The notes under the pieces: model-generated
The model's input: only the letters and a program-made list of their open reading frames with translations
Told to the model about the DNA's origin: nothing
Databases searched by the model: none
Position numbers and translations under genes: made by a program
Shown here: one piece after another, positions 44,261-52,318 of the stretch
How positions within the stretch are numbered: position 1 is the stretch's first letter
How the letters are laid out: each line of letters opens with the position of its first letter
From: Mycobacterium sp. AT1
GTDB lineage: Bacteria > Actinomycetota > Actinomycetes > Mycobacteriales > Mycobacteriaceae
NCBI RefSeq assembly: GCF_002043095.1
Contig: NZ_MVOC01000056.1
Span: 1-64,000, forward strand
Length of the DNA: 64,000 nucleotides
Direction: 5' to 3'

Positions 44261-44294
44261 CGTGTGCGCACAGATCGCGATCTCACAGCACACG
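44261..44294. repeat. Palindromic intergenic repeat, copy 2
   Basis: Arms CGTGTGC (44261-44267) and GCACACG (44288-44294) enclose the perfect palindrome AGATCGCGATCT (44272-44283). The element shares its plan and core with 17146-17186. It lies just after the rmlC stop, so it could act as a transcript-end hairpin or protein site. Confidence 0.6.
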
Positions 44295-44309
44295 CGATGG
44301 CGTCGACAC

Positions 44310-44350
44310 TTGCGAATGGTCATCCCCCATTACTAGGATGTCCTAGTAAT
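44310..44350 (+). promoter_or_regulatory. mmsA promoter with perfect palindromic operator
   Basis: TTGCGA (44310-44315), an 18-base spacer and TAGGAT (44334-44339) form a plausible promoter. A perfect inverted repeat, ATTACTAGGA (44329-44338), TG, TCCTAGTAAT (44341-44350), covers the -10. Its AT-rich arms stand out in this GC-rich DNA and look like a TetR-family operator. No regulator gene is adjacent. Confidence 0.65.
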
Positions 44351-44375
44351 CGAACACCGTCGAAGGGCAGCCGCC

Positions 44376-45896
44376 ATGACCACTCAGATTCCGCACTTCG
44401 TCGACGGCCGGCGGGTCGAGGGCCGGTCCGGCCGCACCGCCGACGTCCTCAACCCCAGCACCGGCGAGGTGCAAGCCCAGGTACCGATGGCCTCCACCGC
44501 CGAGGTCGACGCCGCCGTCGAGATCGCCGTGGCGGCCCAGCGCGAGTGGGCGGCGTGGAACCCGCAGCGCCGCGCCCGGGTGATGATGAAGTTCGTCGCG
44601 CTGGTCAACGAGAACGCCAACGAACTCGCCGAACTGCTCTCCCTCGAGCACGGCAAGACCGTCGCCGACTCACTTGGCGACATCCAGCGCGGCATCGAGG
44701 TCATCGAGTTCGCCATCGGCATTCCGCACCTGCTCAAGGGCGAATACACCGAAGGCGCCGGTGGCGGCATCGACGTCTACTCGCTGCGCCAACCCCTCGG
44801 CGTCGTCGCGGGCATCACTCCGTTCAACTTCCCGGCGATGATCCCGCTGTGGAAGGCGGGCCCGGCGCTGGCGTGCGGCAACGCGTTCATCCTCAAGCCC
44901 AGCGAGCGCGACCCGTCGGTCCCGGTCCGGCTGGCCGAGCTGTTCGGAGAGGCAGGCCTGCCGAAGGGCGTCTTCCAGGTGGTGCACGGCGACAAGGAGG
45001 CCGTCGACGCCATCCTCAACAACCCCGACATCCACGCCGTCGGCTTCGTCGGCAGCTCCGACATCGCGCAGTACATCTACTCGACCGCCGCGGCCAACGG
45101 CAAGCGCGCGCAGTGCTTCGGTGGCGCCAAGAACCACATGATCGTGATGCCCGACGCCGACCTGGACCAGGCCGTCGACGCACTGATCGGCGCGGGCTAC
45201 GGCAGTGCCGGCGAGCGGTGCATGGCGATCAGCGTCGCGGTCCCCGTCGGGGAAGAGACGGCAAATCGGTTGCGCGCCAGGCTCGTCGAGCGGGTCAACC
45301 AGCTTCGCGTCGGCCACAGCCTCGACCCCAAGGCGGACTACGGCCCACTGGTCACCGCCGCCGCGCTGGCCCGGGTGAAGGACTACATCGGCCAGGGCGT
45401 CGAGGCCGGCGCCGAGATCGTGGTCGACGGTCGGGAACGCGCCAGCGACGACCTCACCTTCGGTGACGCCAGCCTGGAGGGCGGTTACTTCATCGGCCCG
45501 ACGCTGTTCGACCACGTGACGCCCGACATGACGATCTACACCGACGAGATCTTCGGGCCGGTGCTCTGCATCGTGCGCGCCGACACCTACGAGGAGGCGC
45601 TGGCCCTGCCGTCGGAGCACGAGTACGGCAACGGCGTGGCGATCTTCACCCGCGACGGCGACACCGCCCGTGACTTCGTCTCTCGTGTGCAGGTCGGGAT
45701 GGTCGGCGTCAACGTGCCCATTCCAGTTCCGGTGGCCTACCACAGCTTTGGTGGCTGGAAGCGCTCCGGTTTCGGTGACCTCAACCAGCACGGCCCGGCC
45801 TCGATCATCTTCTACACCAAGGTCAAGACGGTCACCCAGCGCTGGCCCTCCGGCATCAAGGATGGCGCCGAGTTCTCCATCCCCACGATGAAGTAG
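44376..45896 (+). CDS. mmsA: CoA-acylating methylmalonate-semialdehyde dehydrogenase
   Basis: Oxidises (methyl)malonate semialdehyde to propionyl-CoA or acetyl-CoA at the end of valine breakdown. It is a 506-aa aldehyde dehydrogenase. It has PLGVVAGITPFNFPAMIPLW, GSSDIAQYIYSTAA and catalytic Cys282 in GSAGERCMAISVAV, followed by DEIFGPVLCIV. The C-terminal IKTVTQRWP-like ending (VKTVTQRWPSGIKDG) is typical of MmsA. ATG 44376. It is the first gene of an operon with an acyl-CoA dehydrogenase and mmsB. Confidence 0.95.
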   Translation: MTTQIPHFVDGRRVEGRSGRTADVLNPSTGEVQAQVPMASTAEVDAAVEIAVAAQREWAAWNPQRRARVMMKFVALVNENANELAELLSLEHGKTVADSLGDIQRGIEVIEFAIGIPHLLKGEYTEGAGGGIDVYSLRQPLGVVAGITPFNFPAMIPLWKAGPALACGNAFILKPSERDPSVPVRLAELFGEAGLPKGVFQVVHGDKEAVDAILNNPDIHAVGFVGSSDIAQYIYSTAAANGKRAQCFGGAKNHMIVMPDADLDQAVDALIGAGYGSAGERCMAISVAVPVGEETANRLRARLVERVNQLRVGHSLDPKADYGPLVTAAALARVKDYIGQGVEAGAEIVVDGRERASDDLTFGDASLEGGYFIGPTLFDHVTPDMTIYTDEIFGPVLCIVRADTYEEALALPSEHEYGNGVAIFTRDGDTARDFVSRVQVGMVGVNVPIPVPVAYHSFGGWKRSGFGDLNQHGPASIIFYTKVKTVTQRWPSGIKDGAEFSIPTMK

Positions 45897-45905
45897 CGCC
45901 GGTTC

Positions 45906-47090
45906 ATGGACTACTTCGGTCTCGACCCCGACGAGCGGGTCATCGCCGAGACGGCGGCGGAGTTCGCCGACAAGCGGATCACGCCGTACGCCATGGAGTG
46001 GGACGCCACCAAGCACTTTCCGGTCGACGTCCTCCGCGCTGCCGCCGAGTTGGGCATGGCGGCGGTCTACTGCGCGGAGGACGTGGGCGGCAGTGGCCTG
46101 CGCCGCCTCGACGGCGTGCGGATCTTCGAGCAGGTGGCGACGGGCTGCCCGACTATTGCGGCGTTCCTGTCCATTCACAACATGTGCACCTGGATGGTCG
46201 ACACCTACGGCACGGCCGAGCAACGAAAGGCATTGGTACCGCAGCTGGCGTCGATGGAGCTGATCGCCAGCTACTGCCTCACCGAACCCGGTGCTGGCTC
46301 GGACGCAGGCGCGTTGCGCACCAAGGCAATTCGCGACGGCGAGCACTACGTTATCGACGGCGTGAAGCAGTTCATCTCCGGAGCCGGGGTGTCCGACGTG
46401 TACGTCGTGATGGCGCGCACCGGAGGTAGTGGACCGCGCGGAATCTCCGCCTTCGTGGTGGACAAGGACACGCCCGGCGTCAGCTTCGGCGCCGACGAGG
46501 TCAAGATGGGGTGGAACGCCCAGCCCACCGCACAGGTGGTGTTCGAGGGCGTCCGGGTGCCGCTGGATGCCTTGCTCGGCGGCACCGAGGGCACTGGCTT
46601 CGGCGTCGCGATGAACGGCCTCAACGGCGGGCGCGTCAACATCGCCGCGTGCTCACTCGGTGGTGCGCAGGCCGCGTTCGACAAGGCGGTGTCCTACCTG
46701 GCCAGTCGCGAGGCGTTCGGGATGACCCTGCTCGACGAGCCGACGATCCGGTTCACGCTGGCCGACATGGCCACCAAGCTGGAGACCTCGCGAAACCTGT
46801 TGTGGCGGGCGGCATCTGCGATCGACGACGACCACCCGGACAAGGTCGAGCTGTGTGCGATGGCCAAGCGCTACGTCACCGACACGTGTTTCGACGTGGC
46901 GGATCAGGCGTTGCAGTTGCACGGCGGCTACGGCTATCTGCGCGAGTACGGCGTCGAGAAGATCGTCCGCGACCTGCGGGTGCACCGGATACTCGAGGGA
47001 ACCAACGAAATCATGCGCGTCGTGATCGGGCGAGCTGTCGCGGGCGGAGCCCGCAAAACGACAGAAGCCGCCCGGGCCCGCGCGTCTTAG
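45906..47090 (+). CDS. Acyl-CoA dehydrogenase (probable isobutyryl-CoA dehydrogenase)
   Basis: FAD-dependent acyl-CoA dehydrogenase of 394 aa. It has SIHNMCTWMVDTYGTAEQRK, YCLTEPGAGSDAGALRTKAI, the C-terminal LHGGYGYLREYGVEKIVRDL and ILEGTNEIMRVVIGR with the catalytic glutamate region. Its place between mmsA and mmsB, 9 nt after mmsA, points to isobutyryl-CoA as substrate in valine degradation. The exact chain specificity is inferred from context. Confidence 0.92.
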   Translation: MDYFGLDPDERVIAETAAEFADKRITPYAMEWDATKHFPVDVLRAAAELGMAAVYCAEDVGGSGLRRLDGVRIFEQVATGCPTIAAFLSIHNMCTWMVDTYGTAEQRKALVPQLASMELIASYCLTEPGAGSDAGALRTKAIRDGEHYVIDGVKQFISGAGVSDVYVVMARTGGSGPRGISAFVVDKDTPGVSFGADEVKMGWNAQPTAQVVFEGVRVPLDALLGGTEGTGFGVAMNGLNGGRVNIAACSLGGAQAAFDKAVSYLASREAFGMTLLDEPTIRFTLADMATKLETSRNLLWRAASAIDDDHPDKVELCAMAKRYVTDTCFDVADQALQLHGGYGYLREYGVEKIVRDLRVHRILEGTNEIMRVVIGRAVAGGARKTTEAARARAS

Positions 47091-47104
47091 CTCAGGAGGT
47101 CTAG

Positions 47105-47980
47105 ATGGCGACGATAGCGTTCTTGGGGCTGGGCAACATGGGTGGCCCGATGGCCGCCAACCTTGCCGCGGCGAACCACACGGTGCGCGGTTTCGACCTG
47201 GTGCCTGCATTGCGGGATGCCGCAGAGGCCAAGGGCGTCACCGTCTTCGACAGCGGAGCAGAGGCGGTCACCGGCGCGGACGTGGTGATCACTTCGCTGC
47301 CGAACGGTGCCATCGTCAAGGCCTGCTACGCCGAGGCGCTGCCCGCAGCCACGCCGGGCACGTTGTTCGTCGACACCTCGACCATCTCGGTCGACGACGC
47401 CCGCGCGATCAACGCCCTAGCCGAGGAACACGGCCACGAACAGGTCGACGCCCCGGTCTCCGGTGGCGTCAAGGGAGCCACTGCGGGCACGCTGGCGTTC
47501 ATGGTCGGCGGGACCGACGCCGCGGTCGAGCGAGCCAGGCCGGTCCTGGAACCGATGGCGGGCAAGGTCATCCACTGTGGCGGCTCCGGAAACGGTCAGG
47601 CGGCCAAGGTGTGCAACAACATGGTTCTCGCCGTACAGCAGATCGCCGTCGGCGAGGCGTTCGTCCTCGCGGAGAAGCTCGGCCTCTCGGCCCAATCGCT
47701 GTTCGACGTGATCACCGGCGCGACGGGCAACTGCTGGTCGGTGCACACCAATTGCCCGGTGCCAGGGCCGGTTCCGACGTCACCGGCCAACAACGACTTC
47801 AAACCGGGCTTTGCGACGGCGTTGATGAACAAGGATCTCGGGCTGGCGATGGCCGCAGTGAACTCGACCGGCTCGGCGGCGCCGCTGGGTACTCACGCCG
47901 CCGAGATCTACGCCGACTTCGCCGCCGACCACGCCGACAAGGACTTCAGCGCCGTCATCGAGCTCCTACGCGGCAGCTGA
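47105..47980 (+). CDS. mmsB: 3-hydroxyisobutyrate dehydrogenase MmsB
   Basis: NAD-dependent oxidation of 3-hydroxyisobutyrate to methylmalonate semialdehyde, the MmsA substrate. It is 291 aa. It has the Rossmann motif FLGLGNMGGPMAANLAAANH at the N-terminus, DAPVSGGVKGATAGTLAFMV, and the catalytic lysine in GNGQAAKVCNNMVLA. AGGAGG lies five bases before ATG 47105. It completes the valine operon. The last 15 bases overlap the convergent HAD-like gene. Confidence 0.94.
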   Translation: MATIAFLGLGNMGGPMAANLAAANHTVRGFDLVPALRDAAEAKGVTVFDSGAEAVTGADVVITSLPNGAIVKACYAEALPAATPGTLFVDTSTISVDDARAINALAEEHGHEQVDAPVSGGVKGATAGTLAFMVGGTDAAVERARPVLEPMAGKVIHCGGSGNGQAAKVCNNMVLAVQQIAVGEAFVLAEKLGLSAQSLFDVITGATGNCWSVHTNCPVPGPVPTSPANNDFKPGFATALMNKDLGLAMAAVNSTGSAAPLGTHAAEIYADFAADHADKDFSAVIELLRGS

Positions 47981-48745
47981 CCGGTTTCCCCTTGCCCACG
48001 TCTCGGCGTGCAGCCGCTGACAGTCGGTGATGCGAAGGCCCTCGTAGTCGGCGCGGGCGCCGATCACCTCGGGGTCGACGAGCACCCCGGCGAGGCCGAC
48101 GGACATCGCGTCGCGCAGGCCGTCGGTCGAACCGGTGAACGCCAGTGAGTCGTGTGCGGGGGCGCCCATCTCGGCCAGCGCCATCCGGAAGGCGGCGCCA
48201 AGCGGGGCTGCCTGCGCCAGGTCGTCGGCGGTGACGACCGTCTGAACCAACCCGTCACCGACCAGTTGGCGCACCAGCGGTTCGACCCACTGCCGGCGAC
48301 CGGTGCTGACGACGCCGACGGCCACCCCTGCGGTGAACCCGTCGGTGATCAGCTCGACCAGGCCGCTCCTGGCATCCAGATCGGCACCGAGCATCACCTC
48401 GTCGAGCATCCTGGACTTGGTGGCGCAGATCTGGTCGACGAGAACCCTGAGCAGGACGTCGCACTCGGTACAAATCCCCCGTGCCCGCAGCTCGGCGGCG
48501 ACGCGCTGCCGTTCGTCGCGCAGCGCCAGCAGCTTGCGGTACCGAGCCGCGGACCACGTCACGGGCAGCCCGTGTGCGGCGAAGGCCGCGTTGAACGCCA
48601 GTCGACTGCCCCCGCACTCGGCGTCGGTGAGGGACTCGAGGTCGAAGACCACCGCTCGCAGCGGGTGAGGACCCGCCGCGCTGGGGCGGGACGAGTCCCA
48701 CCAGAACCGGCCTGCCCGCCACGCTCTGTCCGGTATGTGCGTCAT
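47966..48745 (-). CDS. HAD-superfamily protein with altered catalytic motif
   Basis: CbbY/phosphatase-like HAD protein of 259 aa. The first motif reads AVVFDLESLTDAE: the nucleophile Asp35 is kept, but the general acid/base Asp two residues on is Glu37, and the usual Gly-Thr is Ser-Leu. Motif II (GVVSTGRRQWVEPLVRQL) and a motif IV-like FTGSTDGLRDAMSVGLAGVL are present, with an alpha-helical cap between. It may be a slow phosphatase or non-catalytic. ATG 48745 is chosen; GTG 48763 is possible. Convergent with mmsB and divergent from the response regulator. Confidence 0.75.
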   Translation of the reverse strand: MTHIPDRAWRAGRFWWDSSRPSAAGPHPLRAVVFDLESLTDAECGGSRLAFNAAFAAHGLPVTWSAARYRKLLALRDERQRVAAELRARGICTECDVLLRVLVDQICATKSRMLDEVMLGADLDARSGLVELITDGFTAGVAVGVVSTGRRQWVEPLVRQLVGDGLVQTVVTADDLAQAAPLGAAFRMALAEMGAPAHDSLAFTGSTDGLRDAMSVGLAGVLVDPEVIGARADYEGLRITDCQRLHAETWARGNRSAAA

Positions 48746-48837
48746 GCCAACAGAGTGGCCCACGTCACACGTCGGCCGCCTCCCCCATCCGGGGGATTGA
48801 ACGGGCCAACTTGGGTTGCCAGCCAGCAGGCCGGTCC

Positions 48838-48843
48838 TATGCT
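48838..48843 (+). promoter_or_regulatory. Putative -10 box of the LuxR-type response regulator (leaderless arrangement)
   Basis: TATGCT, six bases before ATG 48850. A GC-rich inverted repeat, TCCCCC-ATCC-GGGGGA (48781-48796), lies about 42 bases upstream and might bind a regulator. Confidence 0.35.
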
Positions 48844-48849
48844 CGTGCC

Positions 48850-49518
48850 ATGTCGCCCCCCGCAGGCTCCCCGGTGCGGCTCGTGTTGGTCGACGACCAC
48901 GAGATGGTCATCGAGGGGCTCAAGGCGATGTTGACGGCGTTCGGCGACCGCGTCGAGGTCGTCGGCCAGGCCGTTGGCGCCGAGCGTGCGATGAACGTGG
49001 TCGCCGAACTGAACCCAGACATCGTGCTGTGCGACGTGCGCATGCAGGGCAGCAGCGGACTGGATCTGTGCGCCGCCCTCCGGCAGCGGGAACCGCACCG
49101 CAAGGTCGTCATGTTGTCGGTCTACGACGACGAGCAGTACCTGTTTCAGGCGCTGCGGGTCGGGGCGGCGGGGTACCTGCTGAAGAGCATCGGCAGCGAC
49201 GAGTTGGTCCGCCAGCTCGAGTTTGCACACGCCGGCGAGACCGCGATCGACCCCGGCATGGCGGCGCGGGCCGTGGACACGGCCGCCCGGCTGCAACGCG
49301 ACGAGTTCTGGCCGGGCGCCAGGCAGGGGTTGACCCAGCGCGAGAGCGAAATCCTGTCCTACGTCGTCAACGGCCTGTCCAACCGCGGCATCGCGACCAA
49401 GCTGGTGATCGGCGAGGAAACCGTGAAGACCCACCTTCGCGCCATCTACCGCAAGCTCGACGTCGCCGACCGCACCGGTGCCGTCGCCACGGCGCTGCGC
49501 GAGGGGATCTACCGGTGA
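48850..49518 (+). CDS. NarL/LuxR-family response regulator
   Basis: Two-component transcription factor of 222 aa. It has a receiver domain (LVLVDDHEMVIEGLKAML, phospho-acceptor Asp62 in VLCDVRMQGSSG, VMLSVYDDEQYL, YLLKSIGSDEL) and a C-terminal LuxR helix-turn-helix (LTQRESEILSYVVNGLSNRG, GEETVKTHLRAIYRKL). ATG 48850 is preferred to the frame's opening at 48811. Its stop overlaps the kinase start as GTGA, so the pair is made together. Confidence 0.93.
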   Translation: MSPPAGSPVRLVLVDDHEMVIEGLKAMLTAFGDRVEVVGQAVGAERAMNVVAELNPDIVLCDVRMQGSSGLDLCAALRQREPHRKVVMLSVYDDEQYLFQALRVGAAGYLLKSIGSDELVRQLEFAHAGETAIDPGMAARAVDTAARLQRDEFWPGARQGLTQRESEILSYVVNGLSNRGIATKLVIGEETVKTHLRAIYRKLDVADRTGAVATALREGIYR

Positions 49519-50780
49519 GGCCGGGACGGTCGTCGCCCCCGGGCGGCACCAACGCCGTCCGCGACCTCGTCGACGCCGACCGCGAGCTGGCTCTCCTGCG
49601 GGAGTTGATCCAGGCCGCCTCGAGCGGCCCCGGCGTCGAACCGTTGGCCGAGGCCGCCGCGCGGATGATCACCGCGGCGACGGGCACCGACGTGTGCTTC
49701 GTCCACGTGCTCGACGACGCCGAACAGTCCCTGACCCTGACCGGGGCGACGCCGCCGTTCGACTCCGAGGTCGGCAAGATCCGACTGCCGTTGGGCCGCG
49801 GCGTGTCCGGGTGGGTGGCGAGCCATCGCGAACCCGTGGTGATCGTCGGCGACAAGGAGTCAGATCCCCGGTATCTGCCCTTCGAGTCGTTGCGCGGCTC
49901 GGACTTCACGTCGATGGTGTCGGTACCGATGGAGACCGACCCTGGCGGGCTGGTTGGCGTGCTGAACGTGCACACCGTCGCCCGTCGGGACTTCACCGAC
50001 CGCGACGTCGAACTGCTGTTGGTGATCGGCCGGCTGATCGCGGGGGCCATGCACCAGGCCAGATTGCACCGCAGGCTGGTGGCCCGCGAACGCGCGCACG
50101 AGAACTTCGTCGAGCAGGTCATCGAGGCTCAGGAGATGGAACGTCGTCGGCTCGCCGGTGACATCCACGACGGCATCTCCCAGCGGCTGGTGACGCTGTC
50201 CTACCGGCTCGACGCCGCGACCAGAGCGGTGGGCGAGGACGCCGCCGCGGCCGCCGAGCAGCTGGGCATGGCCCGCGAGTTGGTCGACCTCACGTTGGAA
50301 GAAGCGCGTGCGGCGATCGGCGGGTTGCGCCCGCCGGTCCTCGACGACCTCGGTCTCGCCGGTGGACTCGCCAGCCTGGCCAGGTCCATCCCACAGGTGG
50401 AGCTCGGCCTCTACATCGACGTCGACGTGGCCGAAACCCGGCTGCCCGACCACATCGAGATCGCGATCTACCGCATTGCGCAGGAGTGTCTGCAAAACGT
50501 CGTGAAGCACGCACACGCCAGCCACGCCAGCCTCACGTTCTCGGTGGGCGAGGACACGGCCCGGCTGGAGATCGTCGACGACGGACGCGGTTTCGACACG
50601 TTCGAGAACCCGCTCGGCGGCGACGAGATGGGTGGCTACGGGCTGCTGTCGATGGCCGAACGCGCCGAGATCGTCGGGGGCAGGCTGCACATCCGGTCCA
50701 GGCCCGGCGCGGGGACGGCGGTGACCGCGACGATCCCCTTGCCGCCCTCCCCTGCGCGAGAAGCTGCAGAGCGGCTCTAA
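49515..50780 (+). CDS. Soluble GAF-domain sensor histidine kinase (HisKA_3 type)
   Basis: Cognate kinase of the upstream regulator, 421 aa with no membrane span. A GAF domain occupies about residues 30-180 (FVHVLDDAEQSLTLTGATPP, GRGVSGWVASHREPVVIVGD). The dimerisation/phosphotransfer helix has MERRRLAGDIHDGISQRL with His218. The ATPase domain has AQECLQNVVKHAHAS, VDDGRGFD and GGYGLLSMAERA. The GAF ligand is unknown; I see no obvious cysteine cluster for an Fe-S centre. GTG 49515 overlaps the regulator's stop. The end overlaps the convergent MarR gene by 4 bp. Confidence 0.92.
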   Translation: MRPGRSSPPGGTNAVRDLVDADRELALLRELIQAASSGPGVEPLAEAAARMITAATGTDVCFVHVLDDAEQSLTLTGATPPFDSEVGKIRLPLGRGVSGWVASHREPVVIVGDKESDPRYLPFESLRGSDFTSMVSVPMETDPGGLVGVLNVHTVARRDFTDRDVELLLVIGRLIAGAMHQARLHRRLVARERAHENFVEQVIEAQEMERRRLAGDIHDGISQRLVTLSYRLDAATRAVGEDAAAAAEQLGMARELVDLTLEEARAAIGGLRPPVLDDLGLAGGLASLARSIPQVELGLYIDVDVAETRLPDHIEIAIYRIAQECLQNVVKHAHASHASLTFSVGEDTARLEIVDDGRGFDTFENPLGGDEMGGYGLLSMAERAEIVGGRLHIRSRPGAGTAVTATIPLPPSPAREAAERL

Positions 50781-51250
50781 CTGCCCTCGCAGGCGTCGAC
50801 GTGTTCGGCGATCGCGGCGAGCACGTCGTCGGAGGCCGCCTTGAGCACCGCCAGCCGCTCGGGTCCGACGACCTCCACGAAGAGCTCGCGCACCCGGGCC
50901 GCGTTGGCGGGGGCGGACGCGGCGATGGCGGCGCGGCCGGCGTCGGTCAGCACGACGTCCGGGTAGCGGGCGTCGGACACCTCCTTCTCGACCAGGCCAC
51001 GCTTCTCCATCCGGCCCAGATGGTGTGACATCCGGCTCTTCTCCCACTGGGTGGCCCGGCCTAGCTCGAAGGCGCGCAGTCGACCACCGGGGGCCTCCGA
51101 GAGGTTGACCAGGATCTCGAAGTCGGAGTCCGACAGCCCGAAGTCGCGTTGGAGGTGCTTGACCAGGTGCCTCTCCAAGTGGTGGTGCATCTCCACGAAG
51201 CTCCGCCACGCGGACAGCTCGTCGTCGTCGAGCCCGGTCGCATCCGTCAT
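50777..51250 (-). CDS. MarR-family transcriptional regulator controlling the NmrA-like gene
   Basis: Winged-helix regulator of 157 aa. It has SAWRSFVEMHHHLERHLVKH, FEILVNLSEAPGGRLRAFEL, the recognition region WEKSRMSHHLGRMEKRGLVE and the wing SDARYPDVVLTDAGRAAI. ATG 51250 is preceded at six bases by TACAGT, giving a leaderless layout. It is divergent from the NmrA-like gene, and the region between them holds two copies of the same inverted repeat, so autoregulation and repression of the neighbour are likely. Confidence 0.9.
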   Translation of the reverse strand: MTDATGLDDDELSAWRSFVEMHHHLERHLVKHLQRDFGLSDSDFEILVNLSEAPGGRLRAFELGRATQWEKSRMSHHLGRMEKRGLVEKEVSDARYPDVVLTDAGRAAIAASAPANAARVRELFVEVVGPERLAVLKAASDDVLAAIAEHVDACEGS

Positions 51251-51256
51251 GCCGCC

Positions 51257-51300
51257 ACTGTAGCCCACTGGGTTGACATATCAACCCAGTGGACTATCGT
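51257..51300. promoter_or_regulatory. Divergent promoters of marR and the NmrA-like gene
   Basis: Rightward: TTGACA (51273-51278), 16-base spacer, TATCGT (51295-51300). Leftward: TTGATA, 16-base spacer, TACAGT (51262-51257), six bases before the marR ATG. Both -35 boxes lie inside the same palindrome, so one bound dimer could block both. Confidence 0.6.
51265..51292. promoter_or_regulatory. MarR operator 1
   Basis: Perfect inverted repeat with 12-base arms, CCACTGGGTTGA (51265-51276) and TCAACCCAGTGG (51281-51292), spacer CATA. It covers the -35 boxes of both divergent promoters. Confidence 0.75.
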
Positions 51301-51308
51301 TCACATCA

Positions 51309-51324
51309 GGTTGACACATCAACC
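51309..51324. promoter_or_regulatory. MarR operator 2
   Basis: GGTTGA-CACA-TCAACC, the same core and spacing as operator 1, centred 38 bp away, over the predicted transcription start of the NmrA-like gene. Confidence 0.7.
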
Positions 51325-51345
51325 CGATACGAGATGGGAGACGTC

Positions 51346-52317
51346 ATGACGAACGAGAAGCTGATCGCAGTGGTCGGGGCAACGGGATCGCAGGGTGGCG
51401 GCCTGGTGCGGGCCATCCTCGACGACCCGAACCACGAGTTCCGGGTGCGGGCCCTGACCCGCAGCGCCACCTCGGAGAAGGCCCGTGCACTGGCCGAGGC
51501 GGGAGCCGAGGTGGTGGAGGCCGACCTCGACGACGGGCCGAGCATGCGCCGCGCCTTCGAGGGGGCCGACGGCGCGTTCGTGGTCACCAACTACTGGGCC
51601 GAGCGCACGCCCGAGGAGGAGGCCACCCGCACCCGCGCCGCGATGGAGCTCGCCCAGGCCGACACCGCGGCGCTGGCCGCCAAGCAGGCGGGCGTCGGCC
51701 ACGTCATCTGGTCGACGCTGGAGGACACCCGGGACTTCTTCGGCATGGACGGCGGCGTTCCGGACGTCGACGGGGCCTACAAGGTGCCCCACTTCGACGC
51801 CAAGGCCGAGGCCGACGCAATGTTCCGCGAGTACGACGTCCCCACGACGTTCCTGCGCACCACGTTCTTCTTCGAGGGCTTCGCCGGGGGCCTCGGCCCA
51901 TTGCGCGGCGACGACGGCAAGCTGACACTGACGCTCCCGATGGCCGATCAGTTGATGTCGGGCATCGCCGTCGGCGACATCGGCCGGACGGCACTTGGCG
52001 TCTTCCGGCGCGGCCCGGAGCTCGTCGGCGCCACGGTCGGCATCGCGGGCGATCACCTGACCGGCGAGCAGTACGCGGCGGCCCTCGGCGACGCCCTCGG
52101 CGAAGAGGTTCTCTACCGGCCGCTCGGCTGGGACGAATTCCGTGCGCAAGGGTTCCCCGGCGCCGTCGAGATGGGCAACATGTTCCAGTACTACGCCCAG
52201 AACTCGGCCCGCTTCGTCGGTGACCGTGACCTGTCGGCGGTGCGCGCGTTGAACCCCGGCCTGCTGTCGTTCCGCGACTGGCTTGCGTTGCCGGACAACG
52301 GCATTCGCACGCAATGA
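51346..52317 (+). CDS. NmrA/HSCARG-family NAD(P)-binding protein
   Basis: Atypical short-chain dehydrogenase fold of 323 aa. It has the N-terminal dinucleotide loop VVGATGSQGGGLVRAILDDP, the RALTRSATSEKARAL segment and GADGAFVVTNYWAERTPEEE. The family includes redox-sensing NADPH binders without clear catalytic activity (NmrA, HSCARG) and some quinone oxidoreductases. Tyr-X3-Lys of classical dehydrogenases is not evident. ATG 51346 has GGGAG six bases upstream. It lies behind the double operator and is probably induced when the MarR repressor is released. Confidence 0.85.
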   Translation: MTNEKLIAVVGATGSQGGGLVRAILDDPNHEFRVRALTRSATSEKARALAEAGAEVVEADLDDGPSMRRAFEGADGAFVVTNYWAERTPEEEATRTRAAMELAQADTAALAAKQAGVGHVIWSTLEDTRDFFGMDGGVPDVDGAYKVPHFDAKAEADAMFREYDVPTTFLRTTFFFEGFAGGLGPLRGDDGKLTLTLPMADQLMSGIAVGDIGRTALGVFRRGPELVGATVGIAGDHLTGEQYAAALGDALGEEVLYRPLGWDEFRAQGFPGAVEMGNMFQYYAQNSARFVGDRDLSAVRALNPGLLSFRDWLALPDNGIRTQ

Positions 52318-52318
52318 G

